Positions 1 to 10,687 of a stretch of 64,000 bases of DNA are shown piece after piece. Source of the stretch: Hirudo medicinalis. Taxonomy: Eukaryota; Annelida; Clitellata; Hirudinida; Hirudinidae. The translations under genes were made by a program, and so were the position numbers. Position 1 is the first letter of the stretch. Each line of letters begins with the position of its first letter. The stretch is from contig MPNW01000469.1 in the NCBI GenBank assembly GCA_011800805.1, positions 180,717 to 244,716 of the forward strand. The letters run 5' to 3'. The notes below the pieces were generated by a model. The model was not told where the DNA came from and did not search any database. It saw only the letters and a list, made by a program, of their open reading frames with translations.

Positions 1-290
1 GAAAATAATGGCCTCTACATAAGATTCCTGAAGGAGTCCATAAAGACATTGTTGGAGATCCACAAAATCTGGAGTATTTTCATGAGGAATGTCTGGAAAG
101 GATGGAGAAGGAAAATGACCAGACAGGAGCCATGTGAACAGCTTTGAAGTAAATGCATTTTTGCAAAGCTTAAAATAATGTTCTATGCGCAGTATGTGGA
201 TATTCCCAGGCCCGTTCGAGGACCTTAAAGACTGTGTTGAGGTTTTTGTTTTCAAGTGTATGTCCTTTTGATGGGCTAAATAAAATTTAA
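1..290 (+). repeat. Dispersed repeat copy A, possibly an old 3' exon
   Basis: Bases 1-230 are recognisably similar to 61264-61480 in the same orientation. Shared blocks include the stretch around 'tccataaagacatt', 'ttgagtattt'-like text, 'catgtgaacagct' and 'aaaatattgttcta', with small indels. One frame of this copy (9-137) is open and ends in TGA, and an AATAAA lies near 280, so it could be the last coding exon plus 3' UTR of a gene cut by the window edge. The second copy is not open in the matching frame. I do not recognise the peptide. A dispersed repeat derived from a gene end or a transposon fits both copies. Confidence 0.55.
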
Positions 291-1219
291 AATAGACTAA
301 TATTAGGCTTACCAATCAAAGGAATCATAATCAACGTTCATGAAAACTGAAAGTTTGTCGGGCAAATCTGAAAAAAAAAACGTCTAACAGCAAAAAATAG
401 AAAGAGATGCGTTCTATATTAAATCTTTCTGAATCTTTGATATAAACCAAACTCGAATTAAACGTATCAACTAACAGTTGCAATAATATCCCTTTATATT
501 AACTAAACTATCGTCTAGGCCATATTCATTTAGTTTAATGTGACTGAGTTTGTGCCAGAAATTTGAATCCATGCACGAAGAAAATGGAACAAATTGCAAC
601 ATCTTTAAATTTTAAGCCGGTGTGTAAACTCAATTTCACATCAAATCAATTCGCAAACGCGAATTCGAGAACGGAACGCAACTGCGGATTCGCTAGAACA
701 ATCACACAAAAATGTTTTTGATATGATCATTAGTAACCATATGTGCTCTCAAGTTTTAAAAATGTTGGATAAATATTGATGTAATTTCAATTAAAAAAAG
801 ATCAGTGTCTACGACTTCAATAAAAATTTCAACAAACGGTTACTCGATCATCAAAATGTTAATCAATCAAGTAGAAGGCAATTGACAGTCATCCAACATA
901 TTTGACCAGATATTTAAATGTTTAGTATATACACACATTTACAAAAATTCCCACAAAAGTCAAGTTAGATTATTTTAATTTACTATTTTGTCTTTTCCAT
1001 TAAAAATCATACAAAATTAATAGCCTGATGCCGAAGATACCAAAACGAGTTGTTTCATTATCAGGCCGGGAAAGTTTATGAACTTTCTTTTTTTGAGAAG
1101 TGATACATTGTTGTATATCACTGCTAACAGTTTAAGAAATGGATATCTAAATAATTATATTTTTTATAATTTAATCCACATCGAATATTGTAATTGTAAA
1201 ATTCTAAATCCGAGGGACA
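291..1219. other. AT-rich upstream region, nothing recognised
   Basis: I see no open frame with splice signals and no repeat shared with the rest of the window. It lies immediately 5' of the first PARP-like gene, so its promoter is presumably here, but I can point to no specific element. Confidence 0.4.
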
Positions 1220-4200
1220 ATGGATGAGAGAACAAAATTGGTACACAAGCGTTTATTGACTTCTGGTAGTCGCAACAAATTAAGGCAGGAGCTTGGAATT
1301 AGGATTTGTTCGGTAACGACACTACGACTATAACAATCTTCAAACTATATTAGTTTTTGAAAATTTGCCTTCACAGGATTATAACTCATCTAATGGATGT
1401 GAGAATTCTGACTGTTACGACATACACTGCTGTTTACATTATCTTCAAAAGGCTTGCAAATTTAACAAAAATTGCAAATTCAGTCATAACTTAAAAGATA
1501 TCCACAACTTGCCAATATTGAGAAGGAACAGAATGGGAGATCTTGATTTAGATGAACTTCTGGAAATCCTGAATGCAAAACATGTTACACATATTTTCCA
1601 TATAGCATTACAAAACTATAAATTTCTCTTAATTCCAGTGACCAGTGTCAATTAAGTTGTTAAGTTTGCCATATTAGTTCAAGGTTCATTTGTGCAAACA
1701 TATGACCATAACAGATAATAGAGATAGTTATTATAAGCAGTTTTAATAGTGTTAATAAAATAATAGTTAAAAAATAGTGTTAATATGTTAATTATGAATG
1801 CATTTTCTTAATGTTGTTATCTATTTTGTTGTTGTTTATTCAGAAACATTTGCAACTCTGAAAACATGATTCAAAAGCTTTCATGTTTATATTTATATGT
1901 TAAATTATAATATAATTAAAATTCTGCAGTTAATTACTAAATTAATAGTCATTCAAAACTTGCAGCTGGTCCCAACAAGACCTCTAATCTGCAAAGGATA
2001 TAACTATTCTGGTGGTTGCAAATTTGGATCAAAATGCACATGTTTACACCTTTGTGGGTTTTACATTGCTAATGAATGCAGTTATGGCAGGAATTGTAAA
2101 AGATCTCACAATTTAAAAGATCTGAAAGTCCAAGATATTCTTGAAAAACATGATATCAATCTTAAACAGTCTTGCAAAGCAATTTTAAATGAGATTAGGG
2201 AAAGATCTGGATGCCAGCAAAATAATGAGAGAGAGCGGGCTAAATCCTGTGACAAGTCAACCTCAGTGACCAGACTGTCAATAAATGAACAGAAGCGTAG
2301 TGAAAAGTTGGCAGATGAATCACAACTCATTTGTACTTTTTTTCTGAGAAGTAAATGTCTCTTCAAGGAAAATTGTACTAAATTTCACCAACCGGATCAT
2401 TTGCCTTATCATTGGCAGTACCTCAATAATAAAGGAATGTGGTTGGATTTGCCTCTAAATAAAGACATTGAAGAGTGCTATTGCCATTGTGAAGATTTTT
2501 TCAAAACATTTCTGTAAGTGTACCAAATGCTTTAATTATTTCTTAAATTATCCATAACAATGGTATTAAATGTTACAATATTTCTGATATTGATGGTGAT
2601 TGGAAATTTGTGAGATATCTTGTTACAATGTATACAATAATTAATTTTGAACTAATTTTAAAATGTTGTTAATGGATAATTTTTTCAAGTGTTGCTTAAT
2701 GTGAAAACTTTTCAATGCAGGGATAGTGTTCAGTTAAACCTAGATTTAAATAATATGACTTGGACAGATCTTTGTGGTAACAATGGAAAAATAAGGAGAC
2801 TTAGCACAGAACATCAAAAGGATGCTTCCAGAGAATTGCTGTTTCTTACTGTCTGGAAGTGGTATTGGATAAAAGATGAAACCAAACAGTGGTTTGGTTA
2901 TCAAGCTGAAGTAACCAAGAATATAATTTCCAACTTTATTATTATGTTACATTGAAGTAACTTCTTGTAATGCTTATTATTATGCATTATGTCCCTCATT
3001 TGTTATCAAGTTGCTTTTGATGGATTTCTCAATGAATCAAAACTTTTATTTTTATTTCTTATATTTGATATATAAATTTAAATTCTGATTCAGCTAACTA
3101 AGGCCAATTATTAAAAAACGTTTTGAAATAAAATTATTTTCTTGAACTTCATAAAGTAAATGAAATGTTTAAATTAGTGAGCTGTCACATGAATGTGTTT
3201 GTAGGATAATTATCCAGGGCCTGAACAAATTGAAGCAGCATTTCTGGAAAACTCAAGAACTCCCTTTCAGTTCAAGTCAAATCGTTGGTCATACGAAATT
3301 GACTTTGAACGAATGATACAAATTAATAAAAATACAAAAAAAGTACGGAGAGTAACAAGAAGACCAGATTTTTTTGATGAGAAATCAAAAAGACCAAAAA
3401 GGTTTGTAATATTTTTGTTTTTTTTTATATTTGTATTTTTTATATTTAAAGATTTGAATCATAGCATCATCATTTTTATAATTTGTTTCTAAATCCTGTG
3501 CAGCATTGCAATTTCAATGGGAACAGAAGAAAAGAAATCAATTGCTTTTAATTTTCCAAATTATTGGACACTGTCATCTGCTGATGCTAAGGATGATTCT
3601 TATCTCCTAGTCGATGTACACATGTGCATATCACATTGTTGGCTTCTTAATTAAAACACTTTATTTTGTAAAGGTACCAAAAACAGCAAATACCTTTGAT
3701 GAATTTCTCAAAATGGACAATCTCTTCAGGCAAACTGCACAAAGACCTATAAAGGCACTTAAACGGATTGAAAACTCTGAATTGTGGAGATTTTTCACAG
3801 TGTATGTTGGCTTCATTTTAAAGGAATTAAACATAAATGAATCTTATAAAAATGTTATTCATAGGAAGAGAGATTCCCTAAAAAAGAAAGGTGACAACTA
3901 CAGCAGAGAAAAATACCTTTTCCATGGAACAAGAGATCAATATGTGGAAGCCATTTGCAGACAAGGATTTGACTTCAGGCTAAGTGGTATGAGCTCTGGT
4001 ACATCTTATGGCAAAGGGAGTTATTTTGCACGTGATGCTTCTTACTCTCTGAGATATTCAGATTGCAACAAGATGTTTGTAGCTAGAGTGATAATTGGAG
4101 AATTTGTGAAAGGATTACCCTCTTACACTCGCCCCCCTCTCAGAGATGCAGCAAAGTTTGACAATTACGAGTCGTGCGTTAACAATGAAATTAACCCATC

Positions 4201-4258
4201 AATTTTTGTTATCTTTGATAATATTCAAGCCTACCCAGAATATCTGGTAGAATATTAA
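1220..4258 (+). CDS. PARP12/ZC3HAV1-like CCCH-WWE-PARP protein, copy 1 (predicted active)
   Basis: Eight exons join with continuous phase: 1220-1312, 1377-1583, 1966-2513, 2721-2910, 3205-3401, 3504-3615, 3674-3801 and 3865-4258, giving about 622 residues. Exon 1 is a short helical piece resembling the start of the ZAP N-terminal domain. Exon 2 carries Cys-rich finger 1 and a CX7CX5CX3H finger. Exon 3 has CX8CX5CX3H, CX7CX5CX3H and, just before the WWE region, a third CX7CX5CX3H finger. Exons 3-5 encode two WWE modules. Exons 7-8 encode the PARP catalytic domain with LFHGTRDQY (His), GKGSYFA (Tyr) and a terminal PEYLVEY, where the third triad position is hydrophobic rather than Glu. By family knowledge that predicts mono-ADP-ribosylation, with RNA or poly(ADP-ribose) binding by fingers and WWE. 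ATG 1220 is the first in frame after a stop at 1205. Exon 1 is much shorter than in the paralogue at 12.7 kb. Family call firm; splice sites are by eye. Confidence 0.88.
3802..3864 (+). other. 63-nt intron of PARP copy 1, in frame and free of stops
   Basis: A GT...AG segment lies between TTCACAGT and GAAGAGAG. It is 63 nt long, a multiple of three, and has no stop codon, so reading through would insert 21 residues just before the catalytic domain. The paralogue has a 61-nt intron at the same codon position and phase (18175-18235) that cannot be read through. That is good evidence this one is an intron too. Confidence 0.75.
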
Positions 4259-5027
4259 TAGAAACTATGATTCTAAAGCTTAAGGTCAAACTATAGTGAA
4301 TTATAAATGGATTCCAACTGGTTGGCTTGAATAGCAATGTCTGTAGATACTGACAAACACTGTTTCCTCTGAATGGTTTAATCTCAAAGCCTCAGCTATC
4401 TGTATTCAGACAAGCTTTTGCTGGCTATTAGAAAACAAATGTGAAAAAGTAATTAAATCGTTATTATTATTGGCATACAACGGTTTGAGGGACTTAATTT
4501 TTCTTCCTTTTAATCCAATTCAATGCTAGTTTTGTGTTCCAAATGTTATTAAAGCTTCATTCAGTTCCATAACAGTGTTGGCTTCTTATTTTCTACCTTC
4601 TTTATCATATATTTACATTATTCTGTTCCTTATTAGAGGTTTTAAATTAAATTTTGCTAAATTCACTTTTTTCTCCAACATTTTATTCATACTGTTAGAT
4701 TGCATTTGAAAAACTACAAATTGCCATTTTAATTTGTGTTGATGTATATTGATTTACCTCTACATGCTTCTTATGTTTGTGAACAATATCCTTATATAGG
4801 ATAAATTGTGCACATCGGAACTCATCAGTATCAAAGAACAACTGCCATTTCAATCAAATTGATTGATTATTTACATATATAAATTTCACATATATCTAAG
4901 ACATGCTTTAACTTTAAACTAATTGTTGTGTGACCGAGTTATGACGAGTAAAAATTTGTAACAATATTACAATTTTATTTGTCGATATTTTATCTGCCTA
5001 GAATTTTAGATAACAAATATAAACATT
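4259..5027. other. 3' flank of PARP copy 1, no gene seen
   Basis: AT-rich sequence with ATTAAA-type signals (for example near 4549) that could serve as polyadenylation sites. No coding frame or repeat match was recognised. Confidence 0.35.
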
Positions 5028-5771
5028 GTGGCAAGATGTTCATTCAATTTGGCACAAGTAGTTTCTAAAATTATTTCATCCGATTCAGAGGAAAATGGCG
5101 AAATTGATTCAGCAGATGACATTGTTTCATGTCATAATGATCCTGATTCTGATTGTGAAGATCCCATCTCAGAAAATGATCAGTCTGGTGATAACAGCTC
5201 TAGCGGCAGGTCTGATGAAAACACTGAGCCAAAAACTGAACTTAGTATGCGAACCTACAAAGATGGTCTCATCTGGACGGATCGAGCTAGTGGAAGAGGT
5301 CAGAGACCTGCTTACAATCGGCATTGCGCCTGGTTCGTCCTGTAGACATAATTGTTGATGCACTCAAACTGTTCATATCTGCTGATATCGCGGACCTAAT
5401 CGTTGATCATTCCAACTCAAAAGCAAATAATAAGCAGCTTTCCAAATTACAACGTGGGAAAACCATTTCTTTCTCAAGCAGCTGGCTGAAGATATGGTGA
5501 AGTCGTTGATAGATGGAAGGGCAAGAAACCCAGTCGGAATTTAATAACCTATTCTTGCAGCTGTAACCATGTTTGTTCCTGTTGAGCAAGACATATAAAA
5601 CCTCAGGAAAATAAAAGTAATGGAAGATGTGCTGTCTGTGCTCATGGTCAAGACCATGAAAGCCGTTCGAAGTGTGACAATTGTAACAACTTTATTTGCA
5701 GGGAACATTCAGAGAAAAAAAATAGTGATAGACTGAAGAAATGTGAAAACAAAAGAGGAAAACATGAATAA
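5028..5771 (+). mobile_element. Internally deleted piggyBac-type transposase remnant
   Basis: Three pieces in different frames read like a piggyBac (DDE_Tnp_1_7) transposase with its catalytic centre removed. 5028-5300 encodes an acidic, Ser/Asp-rich leader. 5336-5500 encodes a segment resembling the usual start of the conserved domain (LFISADIADLIVDHSN). 5610-5771 encodes a Cys-rich tail with paired CxxC motifs (RCAVC, KCDNC, FICREH), typical of the C-terminal zinc-binding domain. The middle, including the expected catalytic Asp residues, is absent and frames are broken. I could not define terminal repeats or a TTAA duplication. Confidence 0.6.
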
Positions 5772-6250
5772 AAGAAGAAATGTTAAAGCTGTTATTAACT
5801 GTACAATGACTGTAAAGTGTAATAGTAATTATTGATACTGCTACGTTTTATTAACAACAACAACGAACGATTTCGTATTATTAGTATTGCTAAACATTCA
5901 TGTCTGTTTTATTGCATATGACATAGCTAATGAATATTCATTTATGATTAATTTTTGGAAAATAACATTTTTAGTTAAATATGCACAAAATATTGGCATT
6001 CTTTTATTTTAAAACAAATGACTGAGGTAAAACACAACCCTCCTGCTTAGCATCATTCATTACAGCAGTTCCATGTTTATAAGCATTGCCAGATGGCGGT
6101 GTGGAATAAATGTTCTATGAAAACTGTTTTTATGTCCTCTCAACCTGTGCAGAGTGACAGGTAAATTAGTTTTATTAACAAACTTTCGGTTGATGCTCAG
6201 TAACAATAAATGTTTCGGGGTACACATGTACCCCCCAGCTAAAACTGAAG
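5772..6250. other. Non-coding, no feature recognised
   Basis: AT-rich sequence between the piggyBac remnant and the LINE fragment. No open frame, RNA gene or repeat was recognised. Confidence 0.3.
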
Positions 6251-7290
6251 TTGCGTCACCTCAGGCATCCAATGGTTAAGGAGGAGCTCAACTCGGATGC
6301 GAATCCCCGTTCCATGTGGCGTTCCCTCCACAAACTCCTTCACAGTTGTCCGACTCAATACTACACAGAAGATGATTGCTCCACTCTTGTTAACTCAATC
6401 AATTTATTTTTCATCTCAAAGATCACCAAAATTCATGAATCAATCGCCTACATCAGTGGCCTTGAGGTCCTGTGATTCGGACTTACGCCACCATAAAGAT
6501 TGTCTTATTTGAATTGAATTGAATTGAACACCCTGGCTCATTACCCATCTCTCCCTTCCCTAACAGGCAATTCTTAGGTACCCCAATCTGTCCTCCAACC
6601 TGTGCCTTCAGAAGAGGTTCTTGAGCTTATACGTTCACTGCCCAACAAGTCATCTCCTCTTGACTCTCTCCCCACTCCTTTGCTCAAGAAATACGCTCCA
6701 ATCCTCTTTCCAATTCTCTCTAAACTCGCAAATCTCTCTTTCAGCACTGGCAGTTCCCCCTCTATCTTCAAAAGGGCCCAAGTTCTCCCCCCTTCTTAAA
6801 AAGCCAAGTCTTGACCTGAGCTCTCATGCCAATTACAGATATATCTCCAATCTTTCTTCTATATCAAAACTGCTCGAAAGACTCATTCTGTCTATTATCG
6901 CATCCTCTAACTTCTCTTCTTTCCAATCTGCCTATAGACCCGGTTTTTCTATAGAAACTGATCTTTCACAATCTTCAACAATCTCTCTGTCATATGTGGC
7001 AAGGACAATTGCGGCGCCATGGTTGGTCTTGACCTTAAGGCGGCATTTGACACTATCAACCACCAGATACTGCTGGAGAGACTTAAGTCCGACTTTAGAA
7101 TCGATGGCCTTACATTCTCTTGGATACAATCTTACCTTTCTAATAGAACCCAATATGTGAAACTTGGCGACCAATCATCTCGTTAACTTTCTTCAACTGA
7201 ATCCGCAGAAATCCGAAATCATGTTCGTCGGCACACCTGCCCGCCTAAAAACTCTCCCCCCATCTTCCATAAACGTCGCAGGAGTGACTT
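6251..7290 (+). mobile_element. Degenerate L2/CR1-type LINE fragment
   Basis: Successive frames read as parts of a non-LTR reverse transcriptase. The region before the RT is at 6270-6470 (NPRSMWRSLHKLL...NSINLFFISKI). At 6600-6990 are RT motifs (LIRSLPNKSSPLDSLPT, then NYRYISNLSSISKLLERL, then FQSAYRPGFS). At 7015-7160 is the AAFDTINHQILLERL-type block, and at 7197-7290 a late piece (LNPQKSEIMFVGTPARLK). Frameshifts and a deletion after 7160 remove the YADD centre. The element is dead. Confidence 0.8.
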
Positions 7291-7337
7291 AATGAGTGCG
7301 GTCACATTTAGAGTAATAGGTCATATGCAGCAGAAGT

Positions 7338-7410
7338 GGGATACTCTGTACTTGTACTCGTACTTGAACCTTGGGTAATTGTACTTGGACCTCTAGTACT
7401 TGTTCACATT
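7338..7410 (+). repeat. TACTTG-rich subterminal repeat, hAT-like end
   Basis: A cluster of (g)tacttg units with the phrase 'gaaccttgggtaattgtacttggacct'. The same phrase recurs at 8860-8970 on this strand, and in reverse complement near 58290-58340 and 59758-59795. Short subterminal arrays of this kind are characteristic of hAT elements, and a possible hAT coding remnant lies close by. Confidence 0.5.
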
Positions 7411-7571
7411 GTATTGAAAAATTGTGTGGTCGTTTTTATAAATAAACTAGCTATGTTTGAACAGACTCCACCAGTCAATCTCATTTTTCTATCCATTATA
7501 ATTAATATTATTACTTAAGTCCTTCAAATTCAGCCAGTTACTTGCCCTCAAAGAACTGGGAGATTACGCCT

Positions 7572-7640
7572 GTGCTCCCGCAACGGGACTCGAACCCGTG
7601 CCGTTATCGCGAGAGGCGAAGTCTCAAACTGCGGGAGCAC
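7572..7640 (-). other. tRNA-like hairpin, pseudo-tRNA or SINE head
   Basis: On the minus strand an 11-bp perfect terminal stem (GTGCTCCCGCA with TGCGGGAGCAC) encloses a textbook T-arm, ACGGG-TTCGAGT-CCCGT, including a good B box (GGTTCGAGTCC). A small second hairpin (TCGC...GCGA) sits where an anticodon arm might be. There is no D-arm or clear A box and no CCA, so a working tRNA is unlikely. A decayed tRNA or a tRNA-derived repeat fits better. Confidence 0.5.
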
Positions 7641-7739
7641 AATGTTTATTGCTTTTGGTAGTTTGTTTATTTTATTAAAGTCCTTTGCATAACCGAGATA
7701 ATATGGTCTTACTTTCAGTAGCTCTTGAGTTTAAAGTTG

Positions 7740-7915
7740 GTATGCGATTTAGGAAAAGGTGAAAGTTGGAAAACTCGAAAGTTGAAAATAGCACAGTCGA
7801 CCTACGAATGGCATTGAGAATGACGTGTGCAAATTTCAAGTCGCTGCCGTTCACCGTTTGGGAGGAGTTCTTGGGACAGACAAACATACACATGCACTTC
7901 TGTTTTATATTGTAG
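7740..7915 (+). repeat. Dispersed repeat, second copy at 17440-17602
   Basis: Shared text: 'gacctatgaatggca...agaatgacatgtgcaaat' then 'gggaggagttc...gggacagacaaacatacacat'. Copies lie here and at 17440-17602, with a partial third at 17338-17425. The run of gaca/acaca near the end looks like the 3' tail of a LINE or SINE family. It has no coding capacity. Confidence 0.6.
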
Positions 7916-8006
7916 ATTATTGTGGGTAATCATCTCGCCTTCCGTCATAATACTGGATTAATTATTATATAACATTTATAATGTATCATTTATGATATAT
8001 ATTATT

Positions 8007-8328
8007 TGTGACGTGTTTTGCCCAACGAGCCTTTCACTACACAAGTTCGAATTTGTAATTTGCTCGGAGACACTCGAACAATAGAAATCTTTATTAAAAA
8101 AAAACAATAAAACAATAACAATACTATATGACGACACTGCGGCGACGACCGACTACTACGACTCACTACTCCGTTTCTGTGCTGGCCTATATATGTACAG
8201 TTGATGATAATGATTATGCGCCAGGCGTGTGGCTCAAGCAAAGAAAAGTTAAAAATAAAGTTCCACGCTAACAAAAGAATTGCCGCGCACAAGTCGCGAC
8301 GGTGAGCTCATAGACTACCGGCGTGACA
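8007..8328 (-). mobile_element. Solo LTR with 5-bp target duplication TTATT
   Basis: The 322-bp segment starts TGTGACG and ends CGTGACA, so both ends are TG...CA with a short inverted repeat. It is flanked on both sides by TTATT (8002-8006 and 8329-8333). Read on the minus strand it has a TATATA motif about 155 bases in and an AATAAA about 100 bases from the end, the order expected for U3-R-U5. No matching second LTR or internal region is next to it, so it looks like a solo LTR left by recombination. It sits inside an older hAT-rich patch. Confidence 0.8.
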
Positions 8329-8381
8329 TTATTATATATCATTTTAATTTATAAATTAACCTTCTTTTCTGACATGCAGAA

Positions 8382-8815
8382 ATGTCAAAACGCAAAGAGA
8401 ATGAAAGAAATTTCATGATAAGGTGGATGAGCAAGAAAGCCCGAATGGATTCTGCAAACTCTTTAGTTTTGGCTCAACCTGTGGACGATAAAGACGTTTC
8501 CGAGAGTGCATCTAAAATGAAAAATGACGAATGTGGCGGCGATGATGAAGTTGATCCGGAATCAGGCAGTGACGGCTTATCAGCTTCTCGAATGGTGTCA
8601 TCCTCATCCTACCTATCCTACATCCACAGTATTTGTGGATCGTAAAAGTGTCAAATGGATATGTTTGTGACATCTGTCAAAAATTTGAGCTCGCAGGTAG
8701 TGAAACTGAAAAAAAAGTATGGGTGGCAAAACTACTTGTCTCCATACCATTTTCCACTATCTGCAAGCCGAAAACTATCAGATAAAGATACCCGAGACAA
8801 ATAAATTTGAGCAAT
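8382..8815 (+). pseudogene. Decayed transposase N-terminus, probably hAT-like
   Basis: 8382-8645 opens with a basic stretch (KRKENERNFMIRWMSKKAR) followed by an acidic linker. A shifted frame at about 8665-8735 gives CDICQKFELAGSETEKKVWV, resembling the start of a BED/TTF-type zinc module in hAT transposases. Stops and frameshifts follow. The assignment rests on this partial motif and on the neighbouring TACTTG arrays. Confidence 0.4.
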
Positions 8816-8859
8816 AAACAATCAGTCTGAGAAATGGAGCAGAGATAAATTAGTGATGT

Positions 8860-8970
8860 ACTTCCATAAGTACTGGTTCAAGTACTTTTACTTGTACTTG
8901 GACCTTGAGTGCTTGTAGCTGTACTTGATTGAATCTTAAGTAATTGTACTTGAGCCTCAGTACTTGAAAT
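8860..8970 (+). repeat. TACTTG-rich subterminal repeat, second copy
   Basis: 'gtacttggaccttgagtgcttg...taattgtacttgagcctcagtacttg' matches 7344-7405 in the same orientation. The pair is direct rather than inverted, so these are two fragments of one family end rather than the two ends of one intact element. Confidence 0.5.
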
Positions 8971-9403
8971 TTAACTTCAGCTACTCAGAGAGGGTAATAG
9001 GGGAGAACCAGGTGGGCGGGTTACACCAACATCGAAAGTGGACTAAACGACTTTCCGAAAATTTCAGTTTTATCAAGTTTTCATTTTTATCACCTTAATC
9101 ATTTGTAAAGATTTAAAATTCCTTCGCGTTTATGAATTGTTTTTGTTTCCTTCATAATCGAATGTTGCAAGAGTTCATCCATATCAAGCGTTTGTTAATT
9201 TTGTTTTGGTAATTTGCTTATTTCTAGGGGAGAATTATGATCATCAAATGTGATACGGTATTTGAATGGAACTGCTAACAAAAAATGTTCGGCAATATCT
9301 GAGTATTTTTGAATGAAAGTGTAATTGTGAATATAATTGCAGTGGAATTTTGTTCCAGCTGACAAGCAACAAAGCAAGGACGTTGCAATTGCAATTAGCC
9401 GGT

Positions 9404-9587
9404 CTTTTGAGTGCCTTATGTATCCGAATAGGAGGTGAAGGTACTTTTTAATCGCTTTACCATTTACATAGCGCCCCTACCCTAGGGCGCTCTCTGGCGG
9501 CATGTGCTGGGTTGAGAAAACGACGCATAACGACTGTTGCCAACACCGCTGCATGTAGGAACGCAACCCATTCGGTCAACCTGCACG
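9404..9587 (+). repeat. Dispersed repeat family, copy 1 (second at 35687-35868)
   Basis: The copies share 'cttttgagtgcc', 'atgtatccgaa', 'gcccctacc', 'gctgggttg', and an almost identical end 'gaacgcaacccattcggtcaacctgca'. Each copy is about 183 bp, same strand. No open frame. GC content is higher than the surroundings. Probably a SINE or MITE; ends and duplications could not be fixed. Confidence 0.65.
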
Positions 9588-9880
9588 TTTGAAGGTCAGG
9601 GGGCGTCATTTTTACAAAGTTAAAGAGACTTTAACTTAATTTACGCTGCATTGAGACTGACATGAAAAACAAATCGTTACCCAAAATTTCTAGAAGATTG
9701 AGCGAAGTTGTGCACCCTAACGCTTTAAACTAAAATGAGTGTCAAGTAATGAACAATGAAATATGGGAAAAATACCTTTACCAACTTTATTTTATCAAGG
9801 TGATTATTATCGAATAATAAAAATGTCAAATGTTGGATGAATAACATAATGTTAATAAGTGTTAGGAAGACATCTATATT

Positions 9881-10687
9881 CTAATTTTTCTCAAATACAC
9901 ACAATTTACTCTTTTGTTCCAAAATACCATCAGTGCTAACGACTTCCAAAGCTTTCAGGAATTCTTCTTTGGTCACCTGATTGCTGAGCATGAGGAGGTT
10001 GTACAAAGCATCTTGATGATTCCTAGCATCAATTTTAAACTTGTATGAGACTTCGTGCACTGGCATCAGTCCCACTGATTTAATTTCTTCTTCCATTTCT
10101 TCCATATTCGAGCATAGTTTGAGGTTGAGCTTCTGACGAAGTCTAGACAATGGGTTTCCCTGAATGCAATTCACAACGACAAGACTGCCAGTGTTTGGTT
10201 TGAGCAAAAAATTAAAACAAAGCTTGAAGAATCCAATGCGATCATTTGGAGTCAAGAAATACAATGAGTGAAAAGCCAACACGATATCCAATTCCTTATG
10301 AAGGTTTTCATCTGAACTTTCAACAAATTTCTCAATGGACATCTCATGAATTTCAACGTCTATTTTGTATCCGAATGCATAACTCAAATTTTCTTTCAAC
10401 TCTTCTACGCAATTATGATCCCTTTCGATTGCGATCAACTTTTTCAAATTTGGAAGGCAGAGTTTAATAAATTCGATGTCAAAATCACCATAACCTGTTC
10501 CCACAGAGAGGCAGGTCTGTACAACTTGCAAGGACTTCATTTGCGCGGAAAGTTGTCTCATCAAGCCTCCGATCACTTCCACTTCGTTGTGACAACGACG
10601 AAATGTTTTTAATTCGATCGGGTATTTGAAATTACCTTTTATGCTTGAGTCCATGATGTCCGTATCTCCACTTTGATGATCTAGCAA
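9881..10687 (-). CDS. Class I SAM-dependent methyltransferase, HNMT-like, intronless
   Basis: A single uninterrupted frame of 268 residues. Around residues 58-72 is the SAM-binding motif I (LSVGTGYGDFDIEF), followed by the acidic loop of motif II (IAIERD) and a hydrophobic strand with IVLAFHSLYFL that fits motif IV. The N-terminal segment with ELKTFRRCHNEVEVI resembles the region of histamine N-methyltransferases that precedes motif I, and the length is close to that family. HNMT-like enzymes methylate small amines in the cytosol; the substrate here cannot be told from sequence. No intron is needed, unlike every other complete gene in the window. Retroposition or a naturally single-exon family would both explain that. 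An alternative start is Met-12. Confidence 0.7.
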   Translation of the reverse strand: MLDHQSGDTDIMDSSIKGNFKYPIELKTFRRCHNEVEVIGGLMRQLSAQMKSLQVVQTCLSVGTGYGDFDIEFIKLCLPNLKKLIAIERDHNCVEELKENLSYAFGYKIDVEIHEMSIEKFVESSDENLHKELDIVLAFHSLYFLTPNDRIGFFKLCFNFLLKPNTGSLVVVNCIQGNPLSRLRQKLNLKLCSNMEEMEEEIKSVGLMPVHEVSYKFKIDARNHQDALYNLLMLSNQVTKEEFLKALEVVSTDGILEQKSKLCVFEKN

